Positions 54,914 to 64,000 of a stretch of DNA of 64,000 bases are shown here, piece by piece. The notes beneath the pieces are model-generated. The model was not told where the DNA came from. It searched no databases and was given only the letters and a program-made list of their open reading frames with translations. The DNA comes from Marmoricola endophyticus (lineage in GTDB: Bacteria; Actinomycetota; Actinomycetes; Propionibacteriales; Nocardioidaceae): positions 2,741,217 through 2,805,216 of the forward strand of contig NZ_BMKQ01000001.1 of assembly GCF_014644415.1 (NCBI RefSeq), read 5' to 3'. Position 1 is the stretch's first letter. Every line of letters starts with the position of its first letter. The translations under genes were made by a program, and so were the position numbers.

Positions 54914-55638
54914 GGGGAACCCGTCGGCCCGGCCCACGTCGTCACGTCGGCGCGGGCATGGTCGCGGTAGTACCGCTCCTCCTCGTCCAGGCGAGCGCTG
55001 TCGACGTACCAGGGCTCGTGACGTGCGACGAGTCGTCCTCCGGTGCGGATCGCAGGTCCGAGGGTGGGCGCGCGCACCGACGGGCGGTAGACGGCGAAGG
55101 TGGTGTCGATGGGCGCGTGGAACACCTCTGGGCCGATCGCGTGCTGCCACGCCGAGGCCTCCCAGTCCAAGACGTCCTGCTTGCCGGCGTACTGGTCGGG
55201 GAGGTCGTCGATACGCAGGCCGAAACCCACCTTCACGTAGGTCGGGTGACGGTTGAGCAGCCGGATGAACGTGCGCACCGCGCCGTGGGCGGCCTCCTCG
55301 GGCACGACGTCCGGATCGGTGACGACGTAGGGCTTCCGGCCGGCCACCGAGTCGACGAGACCAGCGTCCCAGGCCGCGTGGTGGCCGAGGTTGGCGCCGA
55401 GTCGTACGACCCGGTGGTGCGTGCGTTCGTAGAACCTCAGCAGCGGGGGGTACGTCGAGGCGTTGTCCACCAGCACGATGTTGGTCATGCCCTCGTCGTC
55501 GAGCCACCCGAGCAGGCGGAGCAGCGAGCTCACCCGGTCCCGGCAGACGACGAAGACCGGCATGGCGGGGTCGAAGCCGACCGGTCGGTGCCGCACGCGG
55601 GCCCGAGCGTGGGCGACCAGCCTGGCGTGGTCGATCAT
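54910..55638 (-). CDS. Glycosyltransferase-like protein (GT2 fold)
   Basis: A 242-residue protein: P-V-F-V-V-C-R-D-R-V near residue 27, I-V-L-V-D-N-A-S-T-Y-P-P, L-G-A-N-L-G-H-H-A-A-W and V-V-T-D-P-D-V-V-P as the D-x-D-like site, all in the order of a GT-A fold. It is shorter than usual and lacks the typical acceptor domain. Coupled to the GT2 gene that follows. The gene after VanZ by 31 bp. Confidence 0.72.
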   Translation of the reverse strand: MIDHARLVAHARARVRHRPVGFDPAMPVFVVCRDRVSSLLRLLGWLDDEGMTNIVLVDNASTYPPLLRFYERTHHRVVRLGANLGHHAAWDAGLVDSVAGRKPYVVTDPDVVPEEAAHGAVRTFIRLLNRHPTYVKVGFGLRIDDLPDQYAGKQDVLDWEASAWQHAIGPEVFHAPIDTTFAVYRPSVRAPTLGPAIRTGGRLVARHEPWYVDSARLDEEERYYRDHARADVTTWAGPTGSP

Positions 55639-55669
55639 CGGCCGATCATGGCACGCAGCCGCGCCGGTC

Positions 55670-56083
55670 TCACCGGCCTCGGCCCCACCTGTGACGCGCC
55701 GGCACTGAGAGCAGCGTGCCGACCAGGCCGCCGAGACCGTTCGCGACGAGGTCGGTGAGGCTGGAGACGCGGTGCAGGGCCGGGATCATCTGCACCAGCT
55801 CGACTGCAGCCGACAGCGCGACGCAGCACAGCGCGGTGAGCAGCCAGGGAAGGCGCAGCAGCACTGCGAGCAGGATCCCGACGGGGATGAAGAGCAGCAC
55901 GTTGAGGCCGAACCCGAACACCTCCGGTGGCGGCCGACCGGGCAGCGCGAGGTCGTAGTTCCACACGCCGTACATGCGCACCGTGAGCTCGTTCAGCTCA
56001 CGGCCGACGGGGGAGAGCACGAGGGCCGCGAGGGCGGCGGCGTAGAGGCCGGCCGTCAGCCACACGGCCCGTCGCGCTGTCAT
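55670..56083 (-). CDS. VanZ-family membrane protein
   Basis: A 137-residue protein with four hydrophobic segments. It shows the VanZ pattern N-V-L-L-F-I-P-V-G (about 61-69), A-V-E-L-V-Q (about 93-98) and D-L-V-A-N-G-L-G-G near 111-119. The family gives low-level teicoplanin resistance in enterococci but is found widely with no defined reaction. ATG 56083 follows TAGGAT by 6 nt. It heads a three-gene unit with two GT2-type genes. Confidence 0.82.
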   Translation of the reverse strand: MTARRAVWLTAGLYAAALAALVLSPVGRELNELTVRMYGVWNYDLALPGRPPPEVFGFGLNVLLFIPVGILLAVLLRLPWLLTALCCVALSAAVELVQMIPALHRVSSLTDLVANGLGGLVGTLLSVPARHRWGRGR

Positions 56084-56137
56084 GGCGCGATCCTATGGAG
56101 CGCACGGAGCGGTCCGCGGACGTGCCAGCATGTGCCC
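56084..56137. promoter_or_regulatory. 54-bp divergent promoters: vanZ and fkbM
   Basis: Minus-strand TAGGAT (56095-56090) lies 6 nt before ATG 56083. Plus-strand CAGCAT (56126-56131), a weaker box, lies 6 nt before ATG 56138. Both arrangements are leaderless. Confidence 0.4.
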
Positions 56138-56890
56138 ATGAGGCCCAGCGACGTGGCGCGGCTGCGCCGCGGCGTTCTCGACCCGACGCGCTACCGGTCG
56201 GTCCTCGAGCTGCTGCGCCTCAGCCGGCGGCCGCTGACCACGCTCCGCCGGTACGTCGACGCCGACGCGGGGGAGTACCCGTGGACGACCACCGTACGTA
56301 CGCCGACCGGCCCGCTCGCCCTGCGGCTGCCGCACCCGCACGACGTCCGCACCCTCAACGAGGTGTTCTTCCGCCGCGACTACGGCGACGCGGCGCCACG
56401 GGTCGTCGTCGACGTCGGCGCCAACATCGGCGTCGCGTCGGCGTACTTCCTCTCGCGGCGCCCCGATGCGGTCGTGCACTGCTGGGAGCCGGTCCTGGCC
56501 AACCTGTCGACCCTGCGCCACAACCTCGGCCCGTACGCCGACCGCGCCGTCGTCCACGAGTCGGCCCTGGCGCCTGCGGCCGGGCTCGCGGCGTTCCGCG
56601 TCGAGGCGGTCGGGCGCTACAGCGGGCTCGCCGACTACTACGAGCACGACCTCGAGACCGAGACCGTCGAGGTCACCTGCGAGGCCGTCGGACCGGAGCT
56701 CGAGGAGGTGATCGCCCGGCACGGCGGGATCGACCTGCTCAAGATCGACACCGAGGGGAGCGAGACGGCGCTGCTCGCCGCGGTGCCGGACGACCTGCTG
56801 CCACTGATTGGGACGGTCGCCTACGAGCGGCACGGGTCCGTACGACGCGTCGCCGGCGCGGCCCTGCTGGCGCAGCGACGGGCCGGCTGA
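56138..56890 (+). CDS. FkbM-type methyltransferase
   Basis: A 250-residue methyltransferase: V-V-V-D-V-G-A-N-I-G-V-A-S-A-Y (about 88-102), H-C-W-E-P-V-L-A-N, E-V-T-C-E-A-V and L-L-K-I-D-T-E-G-S-E. The motif order is that of FkbM; the N-terminus is short and basic. Convergent with the acyltransferase gene, 3 bp apart. It probably decorates the same glycan; its precise target is unknown. Confidence 0.83.
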   Translation: MRPSDVARLRRGVLDPTRYRSVLELLRLSRRPLTTLRRYVDADAGEYPWTTTVRTPTGPLALRLPHPHDVRTLNEVFFRRDYGDAAPRVVVDVGANIGVASAYFLSRRPDAVVHCWEPVLANLSTLRHNLGPYADRAVVHESALAPAAGLAAFRVEAVGRYSGLADYYEHDLETETVEVTCEAVGPELEEVIARHGGIDLLKIDTEGSETALLAAVPDDLLPLIGTVAYERHGSVRRVAGAALLAQRRAG

Positions 56891-56893
56891 CGC

Positions 56894-57937
56894 TCAGGCC
56901 GGTGCCGCGTCGCGCCGCAGCACCGCTCGCAGCGAGCGGCGTACCCACCGGCTCGCCGGCACCTCGACGACGTGGTGAACGCCCCAGGCCAGCACCAGCA
57001 CCACGAGCACGGCGAGGACCGAGGCCAGGGTCCGGTCCACGTGCCCGACCAGCCGCTCGAGGACGACGTAGCCGACGTTCTGGTGGACGAGGTAGAGCGG
57101 GAAGCTGATCTCACCGAGGAGGACCAGCGGCCGCCAGCGCAGCACCGGAACGCCCGGGACCAGCACGACCGCGGCGAAGGCCAGGGAGAGGGCGGTGACG
57201 ACGAGCGCGGCCGACAGCCCCTGCAGCGACCAGGTGACCGCGAAGCCGACGACGACGCTGAGTGCCGTCAGCGGCTCGACCCGGCCGCTGCGCCTGCTCA
57301 GGAGCAGGAGCATCCCCGTGCTGAACAGCGCGGCGTACTCGGTGACGGTGACGACCTGGACGAGGTCGAGCAGCCGGGACCCGGGCAGCGCGCGCGACGC
57401 GGCCGCGACGAGCACGCTGAGGGCCAGCCAGCCGACCACGACCCGTCGGACGGTGCCGGCGGTGAGCGTGCCCAGCCAGGCCAGCAGCACGAAGACCAGG
57501 GCGTAGAAGACGATCTCCACCGACAGCGACCAGTAGGCGCCGTCGACGCTGCGCACCCCGACCAGCCGCTGCACCATCGAGTAGTTGACCGCGATCTCCA
57601 GCGGGCTCCGGAACAGCCCGCCGACGCCGGCGACCAGCACCACCACCCACGACAGCGTCAGGCAGGCCCAGTACGTCGGGTAGAGCCGGCTCACCCGGGA
57701 CACCGCGAAGTCCACGGCGTCCCCGCGCTGCGCGGTCAGCAGGATGACGTACCCGCTGATCAGGAAGAACAGGTGCACGCCGTAGAAGCCGAGGGAGAAC
57801 TCCACGACGGGGCGGTCGCCGGCCGGGTCGAAGTACACGTCGTACAGGTGGAACAGGTGGTAGAGCACCACCGACCCGGCGGCTATCCCCCGGAGCCCGT
57901 CCAGCTCCAGGTAGCGCGAGGACAGGCCGGTGCGCAC
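56894..57937 (-). CDS. Acyltransferase 3 (OafA/YrhL type)
   Basis: A 347-residue polytopic membrane O-acyltransferase with about ten helices. N-terminal hallmarks are [10 protein letters not shown] (11-20), the catalytic-type histidine in V-L-Y-H-L-F-H, and [16 protein letters not shown] follows near 136-142. It would acetylate sugars on the outer face of the membrane. GTG 57937 follows a weak GACACT box by 6 nt. It marks the end of the glycan locus. Confidence 0.86.
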   Translation of the reverse strand: MRTGLSSRYLELDGLRGIAAGSVVLYHLFHLYDVYFDPAGDRPVVEFSLGFYGVHLFFLISGYVILLTAQRGDAVDFAVSRVSRLYPTYWACLTLSWVVVLVAGVGGLFRSPLEIAVNYSMVQRLVGVRSVDGAYWSLSVEIVFYALVFVLLAWLGTLTAGTVRRVVVGWLALSVLVAAASRALPGSRLLDLVQVVTVTEYAALFSTGMLLLLSRRSGRVEPLTALSVVVGFAVTWSLQGLSAALVVTALSLAFAAVVLVPGVPVLRWRPLVLLGEISFPLYLVHQNVGYVVLERLVGHVDRTLASVLAVLVVLVLAWGVHHVVEVPASRWVRRSLRAVLRRDAAPA

Positions 57938-57962
57938 CGGCCCAGTGTCCCCGATCGTCCGC

Positions 57963-59843
<1,881 letters not shown>

Positions 59844-60049
59844 GTGCGTGCAGGCCTTTCGGTCTCCCACCTCGGGCGGGCGAGAGGGGTACGACGAGGG
59901 CGGGCCGTGCGGCAGTGTCGCTCGTACGGCGGGGCGCGCGAGGCCGGTCCTCGGCCTGCGCAGCCCGGCCCAGCCTATCGCGTGGGCGCGGGTGCCCCGC
60001 CCGCCGCGGGTCCTGCGGCGCCCTGCCGGTCGGTGTCCGTGACGGGTGA

Positions 60050-60055
60050 CACACT
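60050..60055 (+). promoter_or_regulatory. Possible -10 box of the esterase gene
   Basis: CACACT lies 6 nt before ATG 60062 with no RBS. It matches the leaderless pattern of the window only at the A and T positions. Confidence 0.3.
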
Positions 60056-60061
60056 GCGGGC

Positions 60062-60982
60062 ATGCCAGTCGCCCCCGACCTCCAGCCGCTGCTCGACGCC
60101 ATGGCCGCGCCCGAGGCGCGTCCGATCCAGGACGGGACGCCGCAGGAGGCGCGCGAGATGATCGGGATGACCGAGCAGCTGCGCCGGCCCGACCAGGAGG
60201 TCGGCGGTGTCGAGACCGCGCCCGACGAGGTCGCCGGGTGTCCGGCCCGGGTCTACCGGCCCGAGGGCGCCACCGGTCCGATGCCGACGATGCTGTTCCT
60301 GCACGGTGGCGGTTTCGTGGTGGGCGACCTGGACACGCACGACGCGATCTGCCGGCTGCTCGCACGTGAGTGCTGGGCGACCGTCGTCGCGGTGGACTAC
60401 CCGCTCGCGCCCGAGCACCCGTTCCCGGCCGCACCCGAGACGGCGGTGCGGGCGATGCGCGAGGTGGCCGCGCGGCGGGAGTCGTACGGCGGCGACGACC
60501 GGCTGGCCGTCGGCGGCGACAGCGCCGGCGGGAACCTCTCCGCGGTCGTGGCCCAGCAGTGCCGCGACCTGCGACTGCAGGCCCAGCTGCTGATCTACCC
60601 CGTCGTCGACCCGTACGGCGAGTGGGCCTCTCGCGAGGAGAACGGGTCGGGCTACTTCCTCGACCTGGCGGGGATGGCGTGGTTCCAGGGCCACTACGCC
60701 GCCGGCATCGACGAGGAGACCCGCACGGACCCGCTGATGGCGCCGCTGCACGGCGACCTCGCGGGCCTCGCCCCGGCCGTCGTCGCGACCGCCGAGATGG
60801 ACCCGCTGCGCGACGAGGGCGAGGCCTACGCCGCCGCGCTGGCCGACGCCGGCGTACCCGTCGACGCGAAGCGGTACGACGGCCAGATCCACGGCTTCGT
60901 GAACTTCGACTTCCTCGCCGAGTCCTCCCGCGCCGCGATCATGGACCTCCTCGCCCGGTTCCGGACGCTCCTGCACGGTTGA
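60062..60982 (+). CDS. Alpha/beta hydrolase, HSL family esterase
   Basis: A 306-residue cytoplasmic esterase. The oxyanion motif F-L-H-G-G-G-F (79-85), the nucleophile G-D-S-A-G-G (about 155-160), the acid in the M-D-P-L-R-D-E region and H-G-F (H280 area) form the hormone-sensitive-lipase type catalytic machinery. Substrates of this family are short- to medium-chain esters; nothing here narrows them. It is monocistronic and convergent with the SDR gene. Confidence 0.87.
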   Translation: MPVAPDLQPLLDAMAAPEARPIQDGTPQEAREMIGMTEQLRRPDQEVGGVETAPDEVAGCPARVYRPEGATGPMPTMLFLHGGGFVVGDLDTHDAICRLLARECWATVVAVDYPLAPEHPFPAAPETAVRAMREVAARRESYGGDDRLAVGGDSAGGNLSAVVAQQCRDLRLQAQLLIYPVVDPYGEWASREENGSGYFLDLAGMAWFQGHYAAGIDEETRTDPLMAPLHGDLAGLAPAVVATAEMDPLRDEGEAYAAALADAGVPVDAKRYDGQIHGFVNFDFLAESSRAAIMDLLARFRTLLHG

Positions 60983-61013
60983 GCGGTCTCACCTGCACGT
61001 CGAGACCGGCCCT

Positions 61014-61075
61014 GAGGTGGTCGAGCCGTGAGGCGCGCCAGCGCCGACCGACGTCGAGAGCCGGTGAGGTGCGCG
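61014..61075 (+). repeat. Diverged GGTGGTCGAG...GTCGAGA element
   Basis: Starts GAGGTGGTCGAG and runs to GACGTCGAGA, followed by CCGGTGAGGTGCGCG, a tail also present after the copy ending at 16860. It lies in the 148-bp convergent gap; another gtcgagacc stands at 61095. Confidence 0.65.
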
Positions 61076-61130
61076 CGACAGCGGGGGTGCGGTTGTCGAG
61101 ACCGCTCACCCCGGGGAGAGGGCGCGCGGG

Positions 61131-61874
61131 CTAGACCCCGACCCGGTGCACCTTGTGCTGGGCGGCCTGCGCCTTCGGGCGCATGACGAGCTCGTCGATG
61201 CTGACGTGGTGCGGCAGCGAGGTGACCCAGCGGATCGCCTCGGCGACGTCCTCGGCGACCAGCGGCTCGGCGACACCGGCGTACACCGCGTCGTACTTGT
61301 CCTGGTCGCCGCCGAAGCGCACCTTGCTGAACTCCTCGGTCCGCACCATCCCGGGCGCGATCTCGGTGAACCGGACCGGCTGGTCGACCAGCTCCAAGCG
61401 CAGCGTCTCGTTGACGACGTTCACGCCGTGCTTGGCAGCGGTGTAGCCGCCGCCACCCTCGTACGCCACGCGCCCGGCCGTCGACCCGGTCTGCACGACC
61501 AGGCCGTTGCCCGAGGCGATCAGCGCCGGCAGCAGCGCCTGGGTGACGCGCACGGTGCCGAGGACGTTGACCTCGTACATCGCACGCCAGGTGTCGATGT
61601 CGGCCTCCGCCACCGTCGCCTGGTCGAAGGCGCCGCCGGCGTTGTTGACGAGGACGTCGAGAGAGCCGCCGACGGCGTCGGCCAGGGCCGCCACGTCCTC
61701 GGCGTCGGTGACGTCGCACGCGACGGCGCGGCCGCCGATCTCCTCGGCGAGTGCGCGTACGCGGTCCTCGCGCCGTGCCGCGCAGACCACCTCGAAGCCG
61801 TCCCCCGCCAGGGCCCGCGCGGTGGCCGCGCCGATCCCCGAGCTGGCTCCGGTGACCACGGCGAGTCGTGTCAT
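61131..61874 (-). CDS. SDR-family oxidoreductase
   Basis: A 247-residue classical short-chain dehydrogenase: T-G-A-S-S-G-I-G (8-15), N-N-A-G-G (about 76-80), catalytic S-T-A-G, and Y-T-A-A-K (Tyr/Lys). The cofactor is probably NADP, given the C-A-A-R-R after strand 2. M. tuberculosis also has an SDR gene (Rv0484c) close to mshA, so this may be its orthologue. ATG 61874 overlaps the stop of the DCC gene by 4 nt. Substrate unknown. Confidence 0.86.
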   Translation of the reverse strand: MTRLAVVTGASSGIGAATARALAGDGFEVVCAARREDRVRALAEEIGGRAVACDVTDAEDVAALADAVGGSLDVLVNNAGGAFDQATVAEADIDTWRAMYEVNVLGTVRVTQALLPALIASGNGLVVQTGSTAGRVAYEGGGGYTAAKHGVNVVNETLRLELVDQPVRFTEIAPGMVRTEEFSKVRFGGDQDKYDAVYAGVAEPLVAEDVAEAIRWVTSLPHHVSIDELVMRPKAQAAQHKVHRVGV

Positions 61875-62272
61875 GACGCCTTCCTCTCCTCGAGCGAGCA
61901 GGTCGCCGTACCGCCCGGCAGCGACTGCCTGTGCGCGGCGACCCACGTGTAGGACCTGGACGCGACCGGGCGCACCGCCCGCGAGCCGAGGACGGCACCC
62001 GCCGCACGCACCACGGCGTACGACGACCGGCGCAGCGCGCCAGCGATCGCCTCGTGCCCGCGCAGCACCCGGTCGCCGTCGACGAGGTGGATCTCGGCGT
62101 GGGCGGCCTCCGGCGTGATGGCGTACGCCGCCAGCTCGTCGAAGTCCTGCCAGGCGACCATCTCGACGTCGCACCCGAGCCGCTGCACCCATCGGGCCGA
62201 GCGCACGCAGAAGCCGCAGTCCGCGTCGTGGAGTAGCGCGTGCCGCAGTCCGGGTCCTCGGCTCGTGGTCAT
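61871..62272 (-). CDS. DCC-family (DUF393) thiol protein
   Basis: A 133-residue protein with the family signature D-A-D-C-G-F-C (17-23) and W-V-Q-R-L after it, then the L-V-D-G-D-R-V-L-R-G-H-E-A-I motif. The fold is thioredoxin-like; a disulfide role is assumed but not shown. ATG 62272 follows TAGGGT by 6 nt. It is translationally coupled to the SDR gene and divergent from mshA. Confidence 0.84.
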   Translation of the reverse strand: MTTSRGPGLRHALLHDADCGFCVRSARWVQRLGCDVEMVAWQDFDELAAYAITPEAAHAEIHLVDGDRVLRGHEAIAGALRRSSYAVVRAAGAVLGSRAVRPVASRSYTWVAAHRQSLPGGTATCSLEERKAS

Positions 62273-62392
62273 ACGACGACCCTACGCACCCTCGTGCACC
62301 CTCCGCCGGGGTGAAGGCCGTCACCTCGGGTCGGAATAGGGTGCCGGAGGCGCGGGTTGACCCGGGCAGCAGTGTGGACAGGAGGCCGGCGG
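62273..62392. promoter_or_regulatory. Divergent promoters: DCC gene and mshA
   Basis: Minus-strand TAGGGT (62284-62279) is 6 nt from ATG 62272 (leaderless). Plus-strand TAGGGT (62337-62342) is about 51 nt before ATG 62393, which has its own RBS (AGGAGG). The two boxes are identical, only 52 nt apart. Confidence 0.5.
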
Positions 62393-63682
62393 ATGAGTGT
62401 CGTGCACGGCGTGGAACGCCCTCTGCGCCGCGTGGCCATGGTCAGCGTGCACACCTCGCCGCTGGACCGTCCCGGCACCGGCGACGCGGGCGGCATGAAC
62501 GTGTACGTCGTCGAGCTCGCGCGTCGACTGGCCCGACGCGGCGTCGAGGTCGACGTCTTCACCCGGGCCACCTCCTCGGAGCTGGAGCCGCTGGTGCAGG
62601 CCGAGGACGGCGTACGCGTCCAGCACGTCACCGCCGGACCGTTCGAAGGGCTGGACAAGGCGGACCTGCCCGCCCAGCTGTGTGCGTTCTCCCGTGAGGT
62701 GCTGCGGACCGAGGCCAGCCACGAGCCCGGCTGGTACGACGCCGTCCACAGCCACTACTGGCTCTCCGGCCAGGTCGGGGCGCTCGCGCGCGATCGCTGG
62801 GGCGTCCCGCTCGTGCACTCGATGCACACGATGGCCAAGGTCAAGAACGCCGCGCTGGCCGACGGGGACCCGCCGGAGCCCGCGGTCCGGGTGATCGGCG
62901 AGGAGCAGGTCGTCGCCGCGGCCGACCTCCTGATCGCCAACACCGACGACGAGGCGCGCGAGCTGGTCGAGCACTACGGGGCCGAGCCGGACCGCATCGA
63001 GGTCGTCGCACCCGGAGTCGACCTCGAGCTGTTCACGGCGACCGACCGCACCGCCGCGCGCGCCCGCCTCGGTATCGCGCCCGACAAGCACCTGCTCGTC
63101 TTCGTCGGCCGGATCCAGCCGCTCAAGGCTCCCGACATCCTGCTGCGCGCCGCGGCCGAGATGCTTCGGCGCGACCCCACGCTCGCGGGGCGGCTCGAGG
63201 TCGCCGTCGTGGGTGGTCCGTCCGGCAGCGGGCTGGAGCGGCCCACCGCCCTGGTCGACCTCGCGGCCGACCTCGGCCTGGGCGACGCGGTCCGGTTCGT
63301 CCCACCGGTCGAGCGGCGCGAGCTGGTCGACTGGTACGCCGCCGCCGACGCGGTCTGCGTGCCCTCGTACAACGAGTCGTTCGGCCTGGTCGCCGCCGAG
63401 GCGCAGGCGGTGGGGACCCCCGTGGTCGCGGCCGCGGTCGGCGGGCTCCCCACCGTCGTACGACATGAGGAGTCGGGGCTCCTGGTGCCTGGCCACGACC
63501 CGGTCGACTACGCCGCTGCCCTGGGCCGCATCGTCGCCGATCTTGCTTTGCGCGAGCGGCTGGCGGACGGGGCGGTACGCAGTGCTTCCCGGTTCAGCTG
63601 GGACCGTACGGCGGACCGCACGCTGGCGGCGTACCGGACCGCCGCGCTGCGCCGCCGTGAGGACCTGGTGCCTCGTGCCTGA
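62393..63682 (+). CDS. mshA: D-inositol-3-phosphate glycosyltransferase MshA
   Basis: A 429-residue GT4 enzyme catalysing the first step of mycothiol synthesis, transfer of GlcNAc to 1D-myo-inositol 3-phosphate. It has the MshA-specific opening S-V-H-T-S-P-L and [11 protein letters not shown] (about 28-38), [23 protein letters not shown] and [21 protein letters not shown] precedes ATG 62393 by 7 nt; longer frames lack it. Followed by a YbjN gene, as in M. tuberculosis (Rv0486-Rv0487). Confidence 0.94.
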   Translation: MSVVHGVERPLRRVAMVSVHTSPLDRPGTGDAGGMNVYVVELARRLARRGVEVDVFTRATSSELEPLVQAEDGVRVQHVTAGPFEGLDKADLPAQLCAFSREVLRTEASHEPGWYDAVHSHYWLSGQVGALARDRWGVPLVHSMHTMAKVKNAALADGDPPEPAVRVIGEEQVVAAADLLIANTDDEARELVEHYGAEPDRIEVVAPGVDLELFTATDRTAARARLGIAPDKHLLVFVGRIQPLKAPDILLRAAAEMLRRDPTLAGRLEVAVVGGPSGSGLERPTALVDLAADLGLGDAVRFVPPVERRELVDWYAAADAVCVPSYNESFGLVAAEAQAVGTPVVAAAVGGLPTVVRHEESGLLVPGHDPVDYAAALGRIVADLALRERLADGAVRSASRFSWDRTADRTLAAYRTAALRRREDLVPRA

Positions 63683-63692
63683 GGATGGTGCG

Positions 63693-64000
63693 GTGAGCGA
63701 GCCACTGGAGCAGGACCTGCCGGCCGACGCCCTGGCTGCCGCGGAGGTGATCCGGGCGGCGCTGGACCAGGGCGGGATCGACTGGGAGGAGCCGAGCGGC
63801 GGGACGTTCGACGTCGTACTCCCCGGGGAGCGGAAGCTGAAGACCCCGGTCCGGCTCCAGGTCGGCAGCCACGCGCTCGCCGTGCACGCCTTCGTGTGCC
63901 GTCGTCCCGACGAGAACCACGAGGTGGTCTACCGCTGGCTGCTGGAGCGCAACCTGAAGATGTTCGCGATGGCCTTCGCCGTCGACCACCACGGCGACAT
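63693..64000 (+). CDS. YbjN-domain protein (5' part)
   Basis: The first 102 residues of a protein cut by the window end. The frame starts at GTG 63693, 10 bp after mshA. Visible features are W-E-E-P-S, L-P-G-E-R-K-L-K-T-P, the V-H-A-F-V-C-R-R-P-D-E-N segment and W-L-L-E-R-N, which fit the YbjN/TY3 chaperone-like fold. The matching position after mshA in mycobacteria supports the call. Function not established. Confidence 0.78.
   Translation, partial: MSEPLEQDLPADALAAAEVIRAALDQGGIDWEEPSGGTFDVVLPGERKLKTPVRLQVGSHALAVHAFVCRRPDENHEVVYRWLLERNLKMFAMAFAVDHHGD

Noticed and set aside
62393-63682. Sucrose-phosphate synthase or generic GT4 instead of MshA
   Set aside because: The [11 protein letters not shown] opening, length and adjacent YbjN gene fit MshA specifically.

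Overview
The window is very GC-rich, gene-dense DNA from an actinobacterium, most likely a member of the Nocardioidaceae (Nocardioides-like). The pointers are the mycothiol gene mshA followed by a YbjN gene, an XRE regulator / HbhA-like / DUF2516 trio arranged as in mycobacteria, frequent GTG starts, many genes that appear to be leaderless (a TANNNT box 6-8 nt before the start codon), and an intergenic repeat built on GGTGGTCGAG...GTCGAGACC. The taxonomy is an inference; no rRNA, tRNA or CRISPR array was seen.

Layout. 1-2222: end of a sulfate ABC transporter operon (cysT partial, cysW, a 36-codon ORF, cysA). 2459-9053: housekeeping and accessory genes (yajQ, a 58-aa small gene with its own terminator, tag, a DHA2-type drug exporter, a GlcD-like FAD oxidase, an R. 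etli-type asparaginase). 9167-12080: XRE regulator, HbhA-like protein, DUF2516 protein, and an M4 protease carrying an emfourin-like inhibitor domain. 12037-18966: an HprK-like kinase with a PqqD-like partner, a MauE-thioredoxin fusion, the dTDP-L-rhamnose genes (rmlCD fusion, rmlB, rmlA), and a second PqqD-like protein coupled to a nucleotidyltransferase.

19086-57937 is a roughly 39 kb surface-glycan locus. It encodes a Wzz/BY-kinase fusion, an LCP ligase, an initiating sugar-phosphate transferase, two Gmd-type epimerase/dehydratases, more than a dozen glycosyltransferases, an O-antigen ligase/Wzy-like protein, a PIG-L deacetylase, WbqC, several methyltransferases, two acyltransferases, an ABC flippase-like transporter and VanZ. 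It also holds a nonulosonic-acid branch: a CBS-NeuB-SAF-TIM-barrel fusion and a NeuA-like cytidylyltransferase. A likely scheme is that nucleotide sugars (dTDP-L-rhamnose, a GDP-6-deoxyhexose, a CMP-nonulosonate) feed polyprenyl-linked repeat assembly started by the protein at 22919-24427. The repeats would then be flipped by the ABC protein or an unseen Wzx, polymerised under Wzz/BY-kinase control and attached to the wall by the LCP protein.

57963-64000 returns to core genes: typA/bipA, an HSL-type esterase, an SDR, a DCC protein, mshA and a YbjN protein cut by the window end. Two 223-bp MITE-like repeats (4101-4323, 14066-14288) each fill the gap between convergent genes and touch both stop codons.
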